From Streptomyces catenulae (GTDB lineage Bacteria > Actinomycetota > Actinomycetes > Streptomycetales > Streptomycetaceae), in contig NZ_JODY01000044.1 in NCBI RefSeq assembly GCF_000718015.1, forward strand, positions 1 through 46,177: 46,177 nt of DNA, in the 5' to 3' direction. Shown piece by piece: positions 45,980-46,177 of this stretch (position 1 is the stretch's first letter; each line of letters starts with the position of its first letter). The notes below the pieces were generated by a model. That model saw only the letters and a program-made list of their open reading frames with translations, searched no databases and was not told where the DNA came from. The translations under genes and the position numbers were made by a program.

Positions 45980-46177
45980 TCAGTAGGCGGAGTTGACGTT
46001 GTCGATGGAGCCGTAGCGGTGGGCGGCGTAGTTGGCCGCGGCGGTGATGTTGGCGACGGGGTCGGTGAGCTTATGGGGGGTGCCCTTGACGTGGTACGTG
46101 TTGAAGGTGGGCTGGATCACCTGGAGGAGGCCCTTGGAGGGGATGCCGTTGATGGCGTTGATGTCCCAGTCGTTGAC
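45980..46177 (-). CDS. Lytic transglycosylase (SLT domain) C-terminus, partial
   Basis: The last 65 residues of a gene that continues beyond the right edge. The translation VNDWDINAINGIPSKGLLQV, IQPTFNTYHVKGTPHKLTDP, VANITAAANYAAHRYGSIDN ends in NSAY. SKGLLQVIQPTF and the PVANITAAANYAAHRYG block are typical of the C-terminal half of actinobacterial SLT (goose-lysozyme-like) domains, which cleave peptidoglycan. The catalytic Glu lies upstream, outside the window. Next to the GH25 muramidase it makes a small group of cell-wall hydrolases. Confidence 0.88.
   Translation of the reverse strand, partial: VNDWDINAINGIPSKGLLQVIQPTFNTYHVKGTPHKLTDPVANITAAANYAAHRYGSIDNVNSAY

Overview
The window is chromosomal DNA of very high G+C content with a strong preference for C or G at third codon positions. 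It carries actinomycete marker genes (rbpA, a terminal modular PKS module, separate lnt and ppm1, Ku/LigD, a DasR-type chitinase operator), so the organism is a Streptomyces or a very close relative. From memory, the order chitinase, acyl-CoA dehydrogenase, amidohydrolase, lnt, ppm1, fxsA, rbpA, MFS, GDPD, yczE, mocR matches a conserved Streptomyces core segment; I could not check this by alignment.

Layout. (1) 1-4.5 kb: the 3' end of a modular type I PKS gene (end of AT, then DH-KR-ACP-reductase) that should release its chain reductively, with a TTA codon five residues from the end. A degenerate IS630-type transposase remnant and a strong terminator follow; this looks like the edge of a biosynthetic cluster. 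(2) 4.5-12.5 kb: aldehyde dehydrogenase with its GAF-type regulator, a TetR regulator with a good autoregulatory operator, a secreted GH18 chitinase with DasR-like sites, an acyl-CoA dehydrogenase, a small Cys-containing protein and an Lrp/AsnC regulator. (3) 12.6-18.4 kb: amidohydrolase, a long structured leader, then lnt-ppm1 (lipoprotein acylation and polyprenol-phosphate-mannose, translationally coupled), fxsA, and rbpA with a textbook sigma-R promoter. (4) 18.8-25.7 kb: yczE-GDPD-MFS, divergent from a MocR regulator, then an ABC exporter and a glycine-rich miniprotein. (5) 25.9-32.3 kb: a membrane ATPase-like protein with a lysine-less P-loop and a small membrane protein; YchJ and S4-domain proteins; a complete NHEJ set (Ku, LigD-type polymerase, LigD-type ligase). 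(6) 32.4-38.4 kb: murJ, secreted endonuclease I, a D,D-carboxypeptidase-like protein with altered motifs, a cold-shock protein with a terminator-like hairpin in its leader, a stand-alone EF-Tu-domain-II-like protein, an orphan MT0933-type protein and a small hypothetical. (7) 38.4-46.2 kb: a GH38 alpha-mannosidase and GH5-like hydrolase pair, an SDR/DUF2867 fusion, a secreted GH25 muramidase, and the C-terminus of a lytic transglycosylase cut by the window end.

Most of the window is ordinary Streptomyces core genome. I found no convincing new multi-gene system. The best leads are regulatory or structural: the lnt leader, the csp leader hairpin, the Ku/LigD head-to-head arrangement, the TetR and DasR-type operators, the decayed PKS boundary, and the lysine-less P-loop membrane protein.
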